DNA of 35,685 nucleotides from Chloroflexi bacterium OHK40 (GTDB taxonomy: Bacteria; Chloroflexota; Chloroflexia; Chloroflexales; Chloroflexaceae). How positions within the stretch are numbered: the stretch's first letter is position 1; each line of letters begins with the position of its first letter. Below the pieces are notes generated by a model. That model was given only the letters and a program-made list of their open reading frames with translations. It was not told the DNA's origin and searched no databases. The stretch covers positions 1 to 35,685 of the forward strand of contig SFCB01000211.1 of the NCBI GenBank assembly GCA_004367505.1. Reading direction: 5' to 3'. Shown here in pieces: positions 9,901-15,813 of the stretch. A program made the position numbers and the translations under genes.

Positions 9901-11370
9901 GGAGGAGAGGCTGGTCTCCTCACCGACGCAGTCGGGGCAGAGTTGGCGGGTGCGGCTCTCGGCCGGCTCGGCGCCATAGTTGAAGCCGAAGCCGATGCCC
10001 GGGATCTCATCCTGGGCGAGTTGCACCGACTCGCGGAAGGCGCCGCCGCTGGGGGGCACGATGATCGCATCGATGTAGAGCTCGCCGCTCTGCTGGCTGG
10101 TCTGGCTACTGTAGAGCGGCGCGCCGCTGACCGGGTCGAGCCAGGTGGAGCCGGCCGGCTCGACGGCCAGCGCGCCGAAGAGCCCGTGGACGACACTGCC
10201 GCCGTCGGCTTCGCTGCCGGTGGGTGAGGCGGTGTCGCGGAAGAGGTAGAGGCCCTCCCGCTCGGGGGCAAGCCAGTAGTACTCGATGCTCTCACCCCGG
10301 CCGATGGTGGTGTCGGGGTTATAGCCGACGTTGCCGCCATCGCTGGTGGCGGCGTTGTAGGCGATGCCGATCGGGTGCATCGAGGCCCGTGGGTTCAGGA
10401 GTTCGCCGCCCCACTGGCGCTCATCGAGCTTATTGGTGAAGCGGATCTTCACGCAATCGCCGGCATTGGCGCGCAGTACGAGGGGCCGGGGGCGCAGGCG
10501 ACGGTTGTGCTCCGGCGTGCTTGAATCCAGGGGGGTGGCCCAGTTGCGATAAGCCGATTCATCGCCGGCGAGGGCGTACATCATGCCGTTACGGTCCAGA
10601 TCGCCCCAGCGATTGTAGGGGATGTGGACATTGATCGCGACGACATCGTAGCTACGCTGGTAGGGGCTGCCGGCCTGGCACTGGGCCGGGGCTGCGGCGG
10701 CGGGCGTGCTGCCGAGCAAGGCGCCGAAGGGGCTCAGGGTCATCAGCGCGGCCATGCCAGCCACCAGGGCGCTGCGGCGCACGGCGGGGCGGCCGAGCCG
10801 GCGCCCGGCAGCGGCCACGGGGGCCGGGCTGGCCTTGAGCAGCGCGGCGAGGGCGCAGATGGCCAGGTGCGCGGGGAGCAGGAGCAGGCCGTCGCGCAGC
10901 AGGGCCTGCGAAGTGGGTCCGGCGCCGGCCTCCACGCCCGCCACCGAGCAGAGGAATAGCGCGGCGGCATTGGTGGGCGCGAGCAGGCCTCGGGCGGCCC
11001 AGGCGTAGAGCGGGCCTGCCAGGCTGGCGGCCAGGCTGGTGGTCAAGGCGGTGAGAGCGGCGTGCGCCACGCTGTCGTCCGTGGCCAGGCGGCGCGTCAG
11101 GGTGCCAGCGATCAGCATGGCCAGCAGTGTGACGGGCAGTAGCACGGTCGAGTCGCGGAGCCAGGCCGCCACATCGCCCCCTGCGGTGGCGCTATGCAGC
11201 AGGTGGAGCCAGTACCCCCCGCCGTAGCTAAGCGCGGCGGCCAGGCCGAGTCGGGCCAGCGCAAAGCGCACGCCCCGGGCGATGGCATCGCGCCCACGGT
11301 TGCTCTCGCCCGCTCCTGGGGGCTGAAGGATGGCCCCGGAAGCATCAAACCGGTTCTTGCATGTTTCCAT
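3958..11370 (-). CDS. Giant MnxG-like multicopper oxidase with membrane N-terminus and SdrD-like repeats
   Basis: 2470 residues, starting at the ATG at 11370 behind a G-rich GGGGGAG site. Residues 1-230 hold four or five hydrophobic helices, the last ending in an Ala-rich signal-like stretch. Residues about 235-1650 form three related two-cupredoxin units; each opens with a similar strand and then a RANAGDCV / RVNQGDCI / RVNEGDCV block. Copper ligands of the trinuclear site are split: H562, H565, H567 and H615-C616-H617 with H621 in unit 1, and H852/H854 and H939/H941 in unit 2. The type 1 site is H562, C616 and H621 with Phe626 at the axial position. Unit 3 has lost the motifs. Five SdrD/Cna-like repeats with Asp-rich, Ca-binding-type loops follow (about 1675-2130), then a chitobiase-C-like domain (about 2210-2290) and a beta-rich tail. 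The layout recalls Mn(II)-oxidising MnxG. The substrate (Mn, Fe or organic) is not shown by sequence. Confidence 0.88.
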   Translation of the reverse strand: METCKNRFDASGAILQPPGAGESNRGRDAIARGVRFALARLGLAAALSYGGGYWLHLLHSATAGGDVAAWLRDSTVLLPVTLLAMLIAGTLTRRLATDDSVAHAALTALTTSLAASLAGPLYAWAARGLLAPTNAAALFLCSVAGVEAGAGPTSQALLRDGLLLLPAHLAICALAALLKASPAPVAAAGRRLGRPAVRRSALVAGMAALMTLSPFGALLGSTPAAAAPAQCQAGSPYQRSYDVVAINVHIPYNRWGDLDRNGMMYALAGDESAYRNWATPLDSSTPEHNRRLRPRPLVLRANAGDCVKIRFTNKLDERQWGGELLNPRASMHPIGIAYNAATSDGGNVGYNPDTTIGRGESIEYYWLAPEREGLYLFRDTASPTGSEADGGSVVHGLFGALAVEPAGSTWLDPVSGAPLYSSQTSQQSGELYIDAIIVPPSGGAFRESVQLAQDEIPGIGFGFNYGAEPAESRTRQLCPDCVGEETSLSSWVYGDPGLVKLASGEGPWLPAWADGGEPDPEDCGLGTPGFTSESCWTANVTRAYRWDRFKLRYALTMTYETHVFHLHANQWRAQPDDSDSTIIDSQTFGPGDSFTADLIGGAGSLPGTVGDSIFHCHLYPHFAAGFWALLRVHDVIEDGSMSTPDGIRVRTLQPLPSGNLNGYTPPAASAEQPGFPRFIPGEFGWRAPQPPLGIYEPNGATDDPSTVEREDVSPGLRMVAGKALDATLNPDLAARLAVEEAAMARLSGGRAKPGAPFTDPCPPGAREVTYNVSLIQLPIVYNEAGWFDNQARILVLDKDRDAILAGTRAPEPLFIRVNQGDCINFNLSNYLPNWFGGDAFVQLTQTNMMGGHIHLVKFDVLASDGSSNGWNYQQAAFTQLQTRFKNDILAGNASCSMAGCRLQLPTPADFHPQSSGQWPGQTIRERWYADSELRTVFTHDHHFAAVDQNRGNFGALIVEPAGFDFRNPVTGEFYQPINSAANGTPCDSACTGEARGARMDLIGPGANDDFREFGLAIQDFVALFRPGAWGNAQRLRNPDFAINPPEMPEMLPDEDPGTFAINYRNAPLQERRRVNGQPVDPAYVFSSHVFGDPKTPLLEAYAGDPVQFRLIQGSQEEQHSFQIHGMRWRQEPADPRSQLVNSVSIGISEAFNARVPQMSCGWDEDCRGDYLYTLNATDGIYQGAWGLLRVYGRNRNGLLPLPDTRPQDMTGNVNFRPSGSPPPPANQPGTPCVPEAPVKRFTVVAHDAPITYNTRADYHDPYGLLYTAVRAGETVEQAMARNAAHPEPMVLRVNEGDCVEVTLLNRISPSWQERHGALGVRDGDPNMPTEPSEGTPGGLRVSLHPQLLQYDVRGSDGATVGYNRDQTVGPGGSITYRWYADEVTPGELGAVNLLEYGDVRGHRHHGLLAGLVVGPKGATYHDPFSGAPVTDGAYVDVRVRGQADFRDLAVFYQDGLNLRRSDGSFVREPDDVLPPDEQHNDEGAPVNSLHPAGEGADENIGEKGFNYGTEPLHERLGRVATGADDEDPLTGSDLAQLFSSWRWGDPATPILRAYAGDPVRVRLLQTGDRPRQHVFQIGGHAWLDDPGDPNGRLVGAMGGVSVGRSFNLHLDSAGSMLHAPGDYQYGSVERNFFESRGLWGIFRVYGQPPAQPLHAPSAIAAQDNPYQSGAHPLVPLERVTVSASVFADQNMSSTRNNGEAGVAGIAVNLLAPGGGVIATQTTDASGSVSFHVRAGLYDLEVLPGAGRSSTTASRLRVDAQAENSLVTGSFGLVKLSTVHLDLFQDGDGDGMRGSGEGALAGWSVRLRQGGTILATSTSGADGRVSFADRRPGSYSLEVIPAAGYFATSPNPVNLSLAGDDIELSAGFAPRAGLSVTLFNDSNNNGVRDSGEEPLSGWRVSAYGGPTDLPPQLLTGSTSIAGSFTADDPAPEIQGVLPGTYIVQIRAGRDWICKPPLLSVATGTAGSVSACNDNTVITEVLANSAQTITLPYYNPNHWVVAEPFNDINRNGTRESGEGKLVGWQATLRDANGGVVAQTTTGNDGRATWYIAPAHGQTRSYQVEVTPPGATIAWTPTTGPTQHLTVAPGTTGIARIGFVQLSTVGVRVFEDHDRDGLWDPFEGALANRNVVLYDRNNRTVLSTLVTGPAGDAAFRITAGRTYYLEVLAPTGWTRTTPLAANGTPITRLKLVAPANGSSLEVVFGQYNTVDTTPPPAPTLLTPPGSYDSAIPVELESETGARFRYTLDGSTPTATTGHPLIDQAVLIAARGTTTLKVVAIDRAGNTSAVTEGIYNVNYGAGHGSPPASFVSSPSRWTITKGGIAAGYVHLLAYQDGQLLTLRSSRLRNDLNQWEHMSDGYGTLMLPAGQRDLRTIEVSFVERGSRAGVTQSLYLWNYQSGTWDQVYGPAFAHTAWEGAHSATVADDPATPENEALRYVSQSSGELRVRVSLSHPTKSYTDSFDMLNIRTQYLP

Positions 11371-11614
11371 CGGTCTCCCCCCTTGTTCCCCGCGTCGTTC
11401 GACAGTCTTCGCCGAGGATTCGCCCCGGGAGTTCGCCGGAGAACATCCTGTCGCGCTGTCCGCAGTTCAACGCCAATGATTGTTGCCCGCGCCGAATGGC
11501 AACGACGATCGCCCCACTCGCAGCCCCCATCTGCGACTCCCGGGGCGCCATTGCCTGATCTGTTCGTCCGGCGCGTGCCAGTACCATACGAGCGCACCAC
11601 CGTGATGGTTCGGA

Positions 11615-12187
11615 TCAATGGTGACTCGGAGCCTCGCCGAGCTGGAGCACAATCGGGTAAGCCCCGTCGTAGCGCAGGCTCAGCGTCTCGGCGTCGGCGG
11701 GCACCCGGAAGACGAGAGTGCCGGTCATCCCGCTGCCTGGTGGGACGGTCGTAGTGCCCATATCGCTGCGCAGGGGAGCGATCGGGCCCAGGCCAGGCGC
11801 GCTCACGCTAAAGCGCTCCGCCCGTACATCGAGCCCGTCGGGGCCCTGGCCTACCAGGCTCAGCAGCACCGTGAAGGTGCGCTGCCCCTCCGGCGTGCTG
11901 TCCGGCACCATCGCCGACATGGCCATGCCAAGGCGGGCGAAGCGCTCGTGATTCATCGGGGCGAGCTGTTCCGGGATCACCGCCTCCACCCGCATGCGCC
12001 CCCCCGGGAGGGCTACGTCGTCGCCGGGAGCGGCGTTCCAGGCGATACCACCGTGCCGGAGCGCCTGATCCAGCGCTGTGGTGAGGCCGAGTATGGCGAG
12101 CACGCCGATGAGCGCGGTGATGATCCTGATGGAGGATGGCCTGCCCACCCGTCCGCGCCGTTGTCTGAACGCTGCCAGGGATGCCAA
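11615..12187 (-). CDS. Anchored 190-residue protein with a Met/His-rich segment, oxidase neighbour
   Basis: I place the start at the TTG at 12187 because GGAG lies exactly 7 bases upstream; an ATG at 12217 in frame has no such site and would add ten residues. A single membrane helix (IITALIGVLAILGLTTALDQAL) is followed by an Ig-like beta domain. The segment PMNHERFARLGMAMSAMVPD is rich in Met and His, and another Met-containing loop reads MGTTTVPPGSGMTG. Such clusters often bind Cu(I), so a copper-delivery or accessory role for the oxidase encoded 244 bases downstream is plausible but unproven. The domain superficially resembles DUF4352-type exported proteins; I do not recognise a named family. 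Confidence 0.65.
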   Translation of the reverse strand: MASLAAFRQRRGRVGRPSSIRIITALIGVLAILGLTTALDQALRHGGIAWNAAPGDDVALPGGRMRVEAVIPEQLAPMNHERFARLGMAMSAMVPDSTPEGQRTFTVLLSLVGQGPDGLDVRAERFSVSAPGLGPIAPLRSDMGTTTVPPGSGMTGTLVFRVPADAETLSLRYDGAYPIVLQLGEAPSHH

Positions 12188-12270
12188 GATGACTCTCCTT
12201 TCATCTTGCCGTACCATCGCTGGAAGGCGCTGCCCGTCGCCGGGTGCGCCTTCACATCAACCGAAGTCAT

Positions 12271-12317
12271 GGGCCAGCACGCGCGCCAGGGGCTCGGGCG
12301 GCGCGCGCCGCTGGCCC
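12271..12317 (-). terminator. GC-rich hairpin directly after the 747-residue protein
   Basis: GGGCCAGC (12271-12278) pairs with GCTGGCCC (12310-12317), and inside it GCGCGCC (12281-12287) pairs with GGCGCGC (12300-12306). The hairpin begins immediately after the stop codon at 12318-12320. It has no U-tract. It may end or attenuate transcription into the downstream anchored protein and oxidase genes. Confidence 0.5.
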
Positions 12318-14561
12318 CTAGCGGACGCGATAGGTGAAGTTGAGCTGGCGACCGCCCGCGCTGGTGCAGACGCTCACCCGGTTGTTCGGGGTGGTGTTGG
12401 TGATCCGCGCCGGGCCCGTCTGGCGGATCTCCCAACCCTCCACCGCCACCACATCGGCAACACCGATGAACTGGGGAACGTCGGTGCGGAGACCGTTGGG
12501 GCCAGCCGGGCAGGTGGTGCCCTGGTAGACATAGGCCCGGTTGCCCTGACCCTCGATCGCGGCCGTCCCGCGCACGCGCCACTGCTGCGAGGTGGCGGTA
12601 TACTGGGCGCTCACGATCGTCACACTATCCACGCGCGAGGTGATCTGCACCGTGTCGGTGTCGCTGCCACCCGGGCCGTTGACAGTGAGGGCTAGCACGA
12701 TGGTTGTGGCCGTGTCGGCGCTGCTGTAGTCGGTGCGGAGCGGGAAGACGAAACTCGGCGTAGCTGTGCTGGCACCGGTGAGCACAACACTCGGCCCGCT
12801 CTGCTGCGTCCAGCTGTAGCTGACGGCGTTTGTCGATGCCGAGGCGTCCAGGCGCACCGTGGCACCGCGCACCGCCTGCTGGTCCGCCCCGGCGTTCGCC
12901 TCGGGCGCAGCCGTCGCCGGGACCGTCACCGTCACTTCGTTGCTGCTGGGGCCGCCAGGACCCTCGACCGTCAGGCTGAAGCGTAGCGTCATCGGCTCTG
13001 TGCCGGGGTTTGCGGGGGCCGTGAAGGTGGTCACAGGGCTATTCGGGCTGCTCAGCGTGACGCTCGGGCCCTCGATCTGCGTCCACTGCCAGTCCGTCAC
13101 CTCGCCCTGGGACTGGTTCCCATCGAGAGTCACGAGGCTGCCCTGGATGGCGGTCTGGTTGGCGCCGGCCGCCGCCACAACCGGAATAGGCGGGTAGGTA
13201 TCGCCGCCAACGCGGACCTGCTCGGTATCCCAGCCTCCGGCCGTCGAGCGGACGGTGACATACTGGGGCGGGGCGGTCATATTCGTGATCGTGGCCTGAC
13301 CGTTGACGAGGGCAACGTCGCGGCCTTCGATCGTCAGGACCGGGTCGTTGAACTGGTCGCTGGACGAGGCCTCCACCACCAGCGTGCCGAGCGTAGCGCC
13401 TGTTGTTGCGTTGTGAGCGATCGTGTACTCGGCCCGGCTAATGGTGACGATATCGATCGGGGTGGCGGTCTTGGAGACGGGAGGGGTGTCGCTGCGGTTC
13501 CAGACGGTCACCTGTTCGGGTGCGGCATTGGCGGGGAGGGCGATGCTCGCGAAGTAGTTGCCGCCTTCGCCAATCGCCTGGGTGCGCGCGAAGCTCGCGC
13601 CATCCACCTCGATCGCCTGACCGGACTCGGAGGTGGCGTAGACGTGCAGCGTGGTCGCGCCGGTGCTGCTGCGGTTGTAGAGCGTGGAGACGATATCCAC
13701 GCCGGCATTCGTCGCGTACTTGCCAGAGAGCGCAAAGAGATTGGTGTAGGCGCAGTTGGGGTCGCTCTCGCGGCCAGGGCAGCCGTTGGGGTCGCCGGGC
13801 TGGCGCAGGCCGGGGCCCTCAATCATAAAGAAGTTCGTGTTGTAGGGCGAGCCGATGACCGGGTGCTCGATTCCTGGATCACCGATATAGCCAGTGGGCG
13901 CGGCGGGGCTCACCGCCGGGTCCCACCTGAGGAAAGGCCCGATCCGGCTATTCAGTGGGCCGGTGTAAGCACCGATGCCGATATCTTCGGTGAAGTTGAT
14001 ATCCTTCACCACATCCTCTTCAACGGTGAAGGTATCCACACCATAGGGGTGGGTGATCCGGTAGGTTTGGCCGAGTTGCAAGTTCTCCACGCGGATACGC
14101 ACCCGCCCGAAGGCCACCTGATCGCCCTGGATGGGGTTCTCGTTGGCGAAGGCGGCCTCAAGGGCTAGCACCAGGGCCGCATTCACGCCGCCGGGCACCT
14201 CGATGAACGAGTCGGCCGCCATCCAGAACGCCTCAGCAGGAAAGTTGCCGGTATGGACGCTCAGCGGCTGATCAGGGAAGGGCACATCGGCGTTGGTGAG
14301 CAGGCAGTAGGTATCAATATCGAGGCAGAGCTCCAGGCGAACGTTGTTCGTGTCTTTGTACCAGACGGGGAACCCATGCTCGCTGGCCACCGGGCCGACA
14401 GCGGCGAGGCCGTCCTGGCCATTATTGTGGAAGGCGCCAAAGGCGACCAGGCCCGAGGTCGCCAACGCGGCGATCAGCCCGGCGATCACGATGATCGCAA
14501 ACCGAGAGCGACGTTGGGGGTGGCGGTGGTTCAGCGGTTGTGGTGCAGGACGCTTGTTCAA
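12318..14561 (-). CDS. Anchored surface protein with PKD/REJ-type domains, oxidase-locus partner
   Basis: 747 residues starting at a TTG at 14561; AAGGAG lies 7 bases upstream and fixes this start. A basic N-terminus and one helix (FAIIVIAGLIAALATSGLVAF) anchor it. Residues about 55-330 form an unrecognised domain beginning FPVWYKDTNNVRLELCLD with a nearby second Cys and several aromatic/Pro-Gly motifs (THPYGVDTF). Two PKD/REJ-type domains follow at about 462-550 and 556-640, each with a GANQ/GADQ opening, the pattern S-Y/W-x-W-T-Q and GPSV. A short module starting VTI-x-x-A-x-YT occurs twice, before the first PKD domain (about 374) and after the second (about 645). It probably sits on the outer face of the membrane and may scaffold the giant oxidase. 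No enzyme motif is visible. Confidence 0.75.
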   Translation of the reverse strand: MNKRPAPQPLNHRHPQRRSRFAIIVIAGLIAALATSGLVAFGAFHNNGQDGLAAVGPVASEHGFPVWYKDTNNVRLELCLDIDTYCLLTNADVPFPDQPLSVHTGNFPAEAFWMAADSFIEVPGGVNAALVLALEAAFANENPIQGDQVAFGRVRIRVENLQLGQTYRITHPYGVDTFTVEEDVVKDINFTEDIGIGAYTGPLNSRIGPFLRWDPAVSPAAPTGYIGDPGIEHPVIGSPYNTNFFMIEGPGLRQPGDPNGCPGRESDPNCAYTNLFALSGKYATNAGVDIVSTLYNRSSTGATTLHVYATSESGQAIEVDGASFARTQAIGEGGNYFASIALPANAAPEQVTVWNRSDTPPVSKTATPIDIVTISRAEYTIAHNATTGATLGTLVVEASSSDQFNDPVLTIEGRDVALVNGQATITNMTAPPQYVTVRSTAGGWDTEQVRVGGDTYPPIPVVAAAGANQTAIQGSLVTLDGNQSQGEVTDWQWTQIEGPSVTLSSPNSPVTTFTAPANPGTEPMTLRFSLTVEGPGGPSSNEVTVTVPATAAPEANAGADQQAVRGATVRLDASASTNAVSYSWTQQSGPSVVLTGASTATPSFVFPLRTDYSSADTATTIVLALTVNGPGGSDTDTVQITSRVDSVTIVSAQYTATSQQWRVRGTAAIEGQGNRAYVYQGTTCPAGPNGLRTDVPQFIGVADVVAVEGWEIRQTGPARITNTTPNNRVSVCTSAGGRQLNFTYRVR

Positions 14562-15118
14562 GGCAGCACTCCTTCGGGTATGCTAACCAGACGTCCGCAT
14601 CGTGTCTGGAGCCTGAGGGGGGGCAAGCCCCAGACACAACGCGAAGCCCACGCCGTCAGATCCGTGGGAAGCCAGCCCCAGGGGGAGGCGGGGTGCAGCC
14701 ATCCCGCGCATCTACCGGGCGCCGCCCTTGCCGGGTGAAGCTGCCGTCCGGTTGGGCGTGACGGTACGGATCAACAGGTCTGCTCTGTGGTGCGGGTACG
14801 TAAGGCCCATTATGGCAGTCAGCCACCCCGAAGGGAGCGGGCGAAGGCCTCAGCGTGTCGCCCGACTTCCGTAGATAGGGCGTTTGACGAAGGTCAGACA
14901 CGGCTGGACCTGGTATATAGGACCAATGGACGCATGCGGGGGCCTGTCCAAAGTCGGGGGTGTTCCGGGTGGCTACCCTGCCATTAGTCGGGCTCGGCAT
15001 CCCACGGAAGCACACAGCAACTGCCGGTATTTCGCCCGGTGTCAGCAGCCCGCTAGAAGCGCTACGATGTGACTCGGGGCGGCCAGGTGCCGCCTGGTGG
15101 TTCTGACAGAAACGACCT
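14562..15118. other. Divergent intergenic region
   Basis: 557 bases separate the minus-strand oxidase locus from the plus-strand receiver gene, so promoters for both should lie here. On the minus strand, GTGTCTGG at 14602-14609 pairs with CCAGACAC at 14630-14637, forming a leader hairpin with a G-run loop about 40-75 bases upstream of the 747-residue gene. On the plus strand an extended -10-like TGGTATATA occurs at 14911-14919 without a convincing -35. I see no gene, tRNA or known riboswitch. Confidence 0.5.
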
Positions 15119-15550
15119 ATGGACGCTTCTATCCGCATCGTGATCGCTGATGACCACCACGGATTCCGGACTGGTGTGGCCGAGTTGCTGAGCGGCGAAC
15201 CAGACATGTGCGTGGTTGGGCAGGGGGCCAGTGCGGCGGAGGCGGTCGACCTTGCTACCACTTGCCGGCCAACGCTTGTGCTGCTCGACCTGGACATGCC
15301 CGGTGGCGGGATCAACGCCCTGCGTGCCATCCAACAGGCCTCGCCGCTGGTCAAGGCGGTAGTCTTGACGGTCTCGGCGAGTGAGGATGACCTGCTGGCC
15401 GCGTTTCAGGCCGGGGCGAGCGGGTATATTCTCAAGGGTGTGAGCGCGCGCCAGCTGACGGGCATTCTGCGCGCGGTTGCCACTGGTGGCAGCTACGCGC
15501 CCCAGCCGTTCACCGCATTGCTCGCCAATGATCGAGTGACAAAAATGTAA
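15119..15550 (+). CDS. Stand-alone receiver (CheY-like) protein of the NarL family
   Basis: 143 residues with a complete receiver domain: acidic pair D11-D12, phospho-acceptor D57 in VLLDLDMPGGG, the Thr of VVLTVSA and the Lys of GYILKGVSA. It resembles the receiver half of the regulator at 17289-17945, but the protein stops right after the receiver where the linker to the LuxR helix-turn-helix should begin. No DNA-binding remnant is visible in the 260 bases downstream; a strong hairpin follows instead. It may act as a phosphate sink or competitor for the adjacent kinase, or be a truncated regulator. SD is weak (AGAAACGA region). Confidence 0.75.
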   Translation: MDASIRIVIADDHHGFRTGVAELLSGEPDMCVVGQGASAAEAVDLATTCRPTLVLLDLDMPGGGINALRAIQQASPLVKAVVLTVSASEDDLLAAFQAGASGYILKGVSARQLTGILRAVATGGSYAPQPFTALLANDRVTKM

Positions 15551-15576
15551 CCTCCTGTCATAAACTGCTCCAGAAG

Positions 15577-15603
15577 ACGCGCCAGGTGGAAAACCTGGCG
15601 CGT
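15577..15603 (+). terminator. Perfect 11-bp terminator hairpin after the receiver gene
   Basis: ACGCGCCAGGT at 15577-15587 pairs perfectly with 15593-15603 around the loop GGAAA, 26 bases past the stop codon. A weakly T-rich stretch (TGTGTTGCT) follows. It isolates the receiver gene from the kinase promoter. Confidence 0.75.
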
Positions 15604-15616
15604 TGTGTTGCTAAAG

Positions 15617-15634
15617 GCATAGCGATCGCTATGC
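15617..15634. promoter_or_regulatory. Perfect 18-bp palindrome, candidate operator
   Basis: GCATAGCGATCGCTATGC reads the same on both strands with no spacer. It lies just past the terminator and 50 bases upstream of the -35 box of the kinase promoter, in a short AT-richer stretch. Its centre is the octamer GCGATCGC. A dimeric regulator site is the simplest reading; the binding protein is unknown. Confidence 0.45.
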
Positions 15635-15683
15635 TCCATGCAAAAATAAAAGAAGCGTCAATAAAACCTGACAGGCTCACCTC

Positions 15684-15713
15684 TTGAAAGGGGGAATTAT
15701 GACGTGCTATAAT
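15684..15713 (+). promoter_or_regulatory. Sigma-70-type promoter of the kinase-regulator pair
   Basis: TTGAAA at 15684-15689 and a perfect TATAAT at 15708-15713 are separated by 18 bases. Transcription would start near 15720, giving a leader of about 94 bases before the kinase ATG at 15814. It lies in an intergenic stretch that is markedly more AT-rich than its surroundings. Confidence 0.75.
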
Positions 15714-15813
15714 AACGGCCATCTAGCGCGTCCTGATGAGCAATTCCTAACTTTTCTATAACCCTTGCTCTCAGCTACAGTGCGCCCTCCCCAGCGCAGG
15801 TGAGCGTCCTACC

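Noticed and set aside
3892-10227. Long plus-strand reading frames opposite the giant oxidase (up to 557 codons, e.g. 3892-5565, 7516-8844)
   Set aside because: They lie antisense to a protein with strong domain matches, lack ribosome sites and have Arg/Gly/His-rich composition typical of shadow frames in GC-rich DNA.
14602-14637. Riboswitch in the leader of the 747-residue gene
   Set aside because: Only an 8-bp stem with a G-rich loop is present; no core matching a known class is visible.
14884-14919. TTGACG ... TATATA promoter for the receiver gene
   Set aside because: The spacing of 24 bases is too long for a sigma-70 promoter; only the extended -10 part is kept as a weak possibility.
15551-15683. 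Remnant of a LuxR helix-turn-helix after the truncated receiver
   Set aside because: No frame shows the LTxRExxVL or TVKxHVxxIxxKL patterns; the stretch holds a terminator and a palindrome instead.
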